This document shows, piece after piece, positions 41,513 through 45,946 of a stretch of 45,946 bases of DNA. The notes beneath the pieces are model-generated. The model did no database searches and was not told where the DNA came from. It saw only the letters and a list, made by a program, of their open reading frames with translations. The stretch comes from Gnetum montanum (lineage: Eukaryota; Streptophyta; Gnetopsida; Gnetales; Gnetaceae). The translations under genes were made by a program, and so were the position numbers. The first letter of the stretch is position 1. The number at the start of each line of letters is the position of its first letter. The DNA is taken from NCBI GenBank assembly GCA_015680685.1, contig MNCI01010388.1:75000-120945 (forward strand). The letters are read 5' to 3'.

Positions 41513-42700
41513 CTCACTACTTTGGGGACTGATTTTGATTTCATTGTCATGAACACTAGTGATGTTGATCTTACTTCTTCCCTAAGTGAAGAGGACAAAA
41601 TCACTACATGGACGGATTTCTCATTACCAAGGATGTCCTCGCTAATGGGAATGGAGGTCAACATCTTGACTAGTGCTTCATGGTGTGCAATAGAAGTCAT
41701 AACCAGGTCATATAGGCTAAGGGTTGTATTTTTTTATTTTTGTGACTATTTGACCTGTTCCATCACATTGAGGAAGCCTTTGTTGTTAGCTATGGTTTTT
41801 TCATTCTTCTTTTTTTTTAACTTCCTCCATGCATCCCAAAATGTGGACTTCATGTTTGGGTTATTGTGGTTTCACCTCTTTTCCTTTCCCTTGGGGTTTA
41901 GGATCCTCCGTGGTTTACTATTGGAAGCAACTTGGGTTGTTGAGGTCATGGAAACAAATGAGATGGAAGTGGGCTTTGGTGGATTAACTTCCTTTTATGA
42001 CTTGGCCTACTTATCATTCTTCTTTTTGGGCTTTTATGCAAGCTTCTTCTATTGCTTAATCGAGGCCTTCTGCTTGTCACTGGTTGTTTAGAAGCAAGAA
42101 GTCATTGCATTAGCCACCACAGGGGATTGTTTTTTGGTCATATAGGTGGACTTAATTGTGACAGCAAGGGGTACTCTAATAAAAAAAGGCTCTTTGGGAA
42201 CATTGGTGATGGGATCCTTACAACAAAAGGGATCCTTAAACAAGTGAAATTTGAAGAACCCCTTTCGTTGCAAGGAGGTACCAGGATAACAAATGGTTCC
42301 CTTGCAAGCATTGGATCATTGTTAACATTGAACGTTGCTATGGTATATGGACTATTAATGGCATTCAATGGGTCTTTCTATACATGAATCAACTAGCTTT
42401 GAGGCCTAACTAAGTTTAATATGTTAAGTACCAGCTCACCTCTATCTATCATCCTTTGTAGGTCATCCTTTAACACAAGGAAAAAGTAAATGTCATGACC
42501 TTGAAACTAATGATAATGATAGAAGTGGTCAGGCTAAAAATACTTAGGCACTATAGGATCATATTTGATTACTCGAGTGGGATCTTTGACTATCTCACAT
42601 AGCCTATCATGCCTCTGTCAGGCATTTTTGGTCATCTATTTGTATTGTATCCTCCCACTCTTCAACATTTGATTCAAGAATTCTAATGTCTTCAAGCGTA
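41513..42700 (-). other. Gag-protease linker region of element D, degenerate
   Basis: Lies between the gag core and protease of D. I could not follow a single frame or find a zinc knuckle. A 210-codon frame on the opposite strand (41459-42091) is rich in Phe/Leu, has no family signature, and overlaps the protease end, so I regard it as a shadow. Confidence 0.35.
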
Positions 42701-44440
42701 GCCTAGTGTATTTGGTTTGGTCTTTTTCCCTAAAGTTGGACCTCAAAGTGGTCAATGAAAATGTCCTAGATGTTGACTATTGGTTTTTTTTTTCTTTTTT
42801 TGGTTAGCAAGGGCCTTGGATTAGTTATTTCTCAATCCCTAAGTGGTTGTTTTGTTTTCTTTTACTACAATGGCCACCACCACATTGTTTTGCCTTCCCT
42901 TCTCTTTATCCTTCCATGCATGTTAACTCTTATATGCCACATAGATGGGGTCATGGCTAGCCTCTGTAGCATCCTCTATGCTTTTGGTTTGGGAAATGGT
43001 CTAACTAAGTGACCATGGATTGAGGTAGTACAATTTTGACTTGATGAAGTTATTAACCATCCCCTTGAAGATAGCTAAAAGGTAGATTTTAGCTGTCAGT
43101 TCCAAGATCTTATTTAGCAAAGTGTTCCATCATTGAATGAACTTTTGCACTGATTCAAGGGATCCTTGCTTGACCTTTATTAATTGATCAAGGATCATAT
43201 CAGGTTTTAATTTGTACTTGAAACAATTAACAAACTATGCAATCAAGTCTTCCAAAGAGGACATGGATCCTCTCGATAATGCATGGTACCAATCAAGGGA
43301 TTTTCCTATAAGGAACATAGGGAAGATTCTCATTATCGTGCATGGCCAATCTTGTAGTAACAAGAACTTAAAGTGGAAGGTTATGAGATGTGAGTTAGGG
43401 TCACCTTCACCATTGTACTTGGTAAACTATGGTATGGGGACACCAAGAAGAATAGTTAGTGGTGGGACTGCAGGATTGACGGGATCATCCTAATAGATGT
43501 CCATTATCTTGACGATCTAGGACATAGAGGCCTTAAGCCTCTTTAACTCTTCAGTTAAGTCCTAGATCATTTGGATGGCTTGATCCAATCTTTGGAGTGC
43601 CCCCATCAATTGTGCAATTTGCACAAAATGCTACATTGTAAGCTAGGAGTCCTATGGCCTTGTGATAGGTTTCAGCACTAAGGGAAAAGGTTGGATCATC
43701 ATAGTTGCAAGTGGGATGAACAAAGAAAAAGATGTTTGTACTAGTATTTAGGGCACAAAAAGGATGAAAGGGGTATGTGATCCTTGGATCACTTGAGGTC
43801 CCACCATGGGCCCCATCTAGATGAAGAACAGCTTAGTGATGATCACAACCATTGATGAAGGCCACATAAACCATAGCTATGTGGTGAAAAGCATGGAAAA
43901 ATGAAGGGTTGTGGCCTATAGCATTGATTGTGTTTGGTGTGCTACAATTATGGGTGTTGTCCCAAACATGATTGGTTAGGAAGGGGTTGAGGGCGAGGGG
44001 GTTTGAGGTAGGCACTATGGCCTTAGGGGTTGATTGTTCAATGAGACCTCCCATGAGATTCTCATGTTCAGACTCAACCCTGAACTCATCCTCTTCCTCC
44101 TATTGCTCATCTAAGCTTACTTTTCCATCTTCTTCATCCATCTCAATTAATTGATATAGGATGCATACATAGGTTTCGGTTAGGGGTATCTTCTCATATG
44201 GGAAAGGAATGTATTTCTTCCCATCACGATGTATAAGCTCGTACTCCCTCTTGGCTTCTACTTCCATTCTTGGAATCAATATGCCAACCTGAATCTTGGC
44301 ATAAACAAAGTTATAATGGTCTTCATTTATGACCAAGAATTTAGGGCTTCACTCCCTAAGCCTTAAGGATTTCCTACATTTGACCACATCAGGGTGAAAA
44401 TCTTCATTTTTGAAAGGTCTTGGTTTTGGCAAGATGCCAA
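42701..44440 (-). pseudogene. Gag of element D (broken)
   Basis: Minus-strand gag core at about 43020-43340: FPMFLIGKSLDWYHALSRGS, then MSSLEDLIA, FVNCFKYKLKPDM, KQGSLESVQKFIQ. These match the WY..L...SI.S...L...F..RF...Q...ES...F pattern of Ty3 gag. Upstream, 43840-44440 is a largely continuous frame with few stops (NEDHYNFVYAKIQVGIL, YELIHRDGKKYIPFPYEKIP, and an acidic DEEDG patch), likely the N-terminal part of Gag. Frame changes separate the two parts. Lineage assignment to Tat is by context only. Confidence 0.55.
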
Positions 44441-44999
44441 TGTTGGCCTTATTGCTAGAAAATTTTTATAGCAGAGGGGGTTGAGTTTTTGGGTGGAACA
44501 CCCATGTAGGCTTTAAAATGACCAAAAACTACTATGAAAATCTTCAAAAGTCCAAATCACCTACAACGTCAATGTTGGGTTTTGGTGGTAAGGGGTCTAG
44601 GTGGTAGCATTGGTTTGGTAGCAGAAAAAGTGTTAACAAAATTTAGAAAACGTTTCAAAGGTTTTGAAGTTGCTATCAATGTTGTTAAAACAAGTAATAG
44701 GATTGGACATAGAACTCAGGCAAAGGCCCTCAAAAATTTGATTGCTAGAATATTGAAAATTCTAGGAGGAATAGCTTTAAGACTGAACCCCAAGGGCCTC
44801 TACAAAAAAAAACAAGATCTGAGGTACCCTAGGTAGTCTTGTTTACAAAGTATCAACAGGGGTAACAAAGTAAAAATATAATGTAGATTTGCAAATAAAT
44901 GCATAGAACAGGAAAAAAATAACTATGTCTAGCTTGCACAACAAACAGAATTGTAAACCTTATTTTTGATAAAAATAAAGCGAGTTCAAAAAATGTGTA
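44441..44999. other. Leader region of element D; no recognised gene
   Basis: Between the presumed gag start and the LTR. No primer binding site could be identified. A plus-strand frame (44534-44836) lacks any family signature. Confidence 0.3.
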
Positions 45000-45946
45000 C
45001 AAGAAGTACTTGAGGAAGTAAGGGGTTCACTTTGCTAGGGATTTGGATTTTATTGAAACCAATGGCCTTGGATTTTGTAGTTAACTCCATGATCTAGAGG
45101 TTCCACAACTCCTAATGCTGTCAAACCTTGATACACTCCTCACTAGATCTGCAACATTGGTGGTGCAGGGGGTAAGATGTTTATGGATTTTGGTATGCCA
45201 AGAAGAACCATGCTAGGAGTCTCAATGCTCAAGTTGCTCAACATTGGTGCAAAACCACACATAATCTTAGGAGGTATAATGGTGGTCATAGTGGTTATAG
45301 GTCCCACGTTGAGATTGCTCCAAAAGCCTTATATTCATAATGAAATCTCAAAGCTCTTGGATGCCAAATGCTACAAATCTCAAGAAGGATTGTACCATCA
45401 AAAGTTGGAAACCTTTCTATGGTGTTAGGGCTTGGTTTTTATAGGGTTTTGGCCACAAATTTGGCTTCAAATTTTTTCCCAATTACTAACCAATTACTAC
45501 CACATACAGGTGTTGTAGGTTTCTAAATCCAACAAGGTTTCTATGTATGGTAGGTTTTGATACCCCTATGGCATCAAAACCATTTTTTTACTAAAAATAG
45601 TAAATGGGAATTTTATCCACATTGACTTCTTCCACCCACATTGGGCCTTCTAAGAGCAACACTGGGGACATGACATCCACACTAGGGTATAACACCCACA
45701 CTGAAGCTGTAAGAGCCATGCTAAAATTGTAGGACCACCACTAAGGCTAGAACAATGTTGAAATTATGGTGCCATGATGGAGCAATGTTGGGGAATAGGA
45801 GCAACATTGGGGGTGCAACAGTTATACCCATCAATGTTGGACATAGGTGATGTTACACCCCCCATAGGTGTTTCCCATGTAGCAAAGGTTATACCTCCTA
45901 CAAAACCCATGACAATGCTAATTTTGGTAGTTCAAGAGGCATTTTT
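45000..45946 (-). repeat. Part of the 5' LTR of element D
   Basis: Inferred from position upstream of gag, a TATA box on the minus strand (CCCTATAAAAACC, 45448-45436), and short tandem repeats to its right where U3 would be. The LTR runs past the window end and its left edge was not found. Confidence 0.4.
45610..45830. repeat. Minisatellite-like repeats, about 20 bp
   Basis: About ten units following a CCACACTGGGGCTGTAAGAG-like pattern with variants CAACACTGGGGACATGACAT, CCACACTGAAGCTGTAAGAG and CAATGTTGAAATTATGGTG. It may be regulatory U3 of element D. The words resemble the half-sites of the 187-bp array. Confidence 0.6.

Noticed and set aside
41459-42091. 210-codon Phe/Leu-rich frame on plus, resembling a membrane protein
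   Set aside because: It overlaps the protease end of element D antisense and lies in degenerate linker sequence; hydrophobic composition follows from T-rich DNA.

Overview
The window looks like heterochromatic plant DNA: nested LTR retrotransposons of the Ty3/gypsy superfamily, almost all old and broken, with AT-rich sequence and heavy loss of CpG. The lineages (Athila-like, Tat-like with a second RNase H, and a chromovirus-like remnant), the tRNA-Asp primer site and the plant-type introns point to a seed plant with a large repeat-rich genome. A gymnosperm is plausible but not shown. I see no intact host gene, rRNA, tRNA or CRISPR array.

Layout, left to right. (G) 1-1880, plus strand: the 3' end of a Tat-like element, with integrase core, tandem 3' repeats, polypurine tract and start of the 3' LTR. 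(A) 1880-7738, minus: an old Athila-like element reading LTR, tRNA-Asp PBS, gag, protease, RT, RNase H and part of integrase. (H) about 7739-11570, minus: a chromovirus-like LTR and RNase H/integrase remnant. (C) about 11590-23450, minus: a Tat-like pol, split by the youngest insertion. (F) 12842-20506, minus: a complete young element with two LTRs of about 1070 bp, a 5-bp target duplication ATTAG, PBS, PPT and a single open 1114-codon gag-protease frame, but no RT, RNase H or integrase. 24540-26130 is a degenerate tandem array of about 187 bp period. 26131-30701, plus: a T-rich leader or intron and a decayed five-exon gene. (B) about 30745-34950, plus: Tat-like RNase H, archaeal-type RNase H, integrase, tandem 3' repeats, PPT and an LTR with about 190-bp subrepeats. 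(E) about 34951-40497, minus: an old relative of F, also without pol. (D) 40498-45946, minus: Tat-like gag and protease with part of a 5' LTR.

How they relate. A, E and F share LTR ends, the tRNA-Asp PBS and gag-protease. A carries pol, while F and the older E lack it, so F/E look like a long-lived non-autonomous branch that supplies its own Gag and protease and must borrow RT and integrase. B, C and G are related Tat-like elements, and C's integrase end is the landing site of F.

The most notable signal is in the F LTR. Its long transcribed part carries four successive modules of constant words separated by variable arms. Within each module the arms are complementary to each other, while they differ between modules. 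This is the pattern of compensatory change expected for a conserved, multiplied stem structure. Relatives A and E carry only the first module. Other leads are a palindrome array just upstream of the TATA box, repeated copies of the PPT core, and a five-exon pseudogene whose four introns all keep reading phase.
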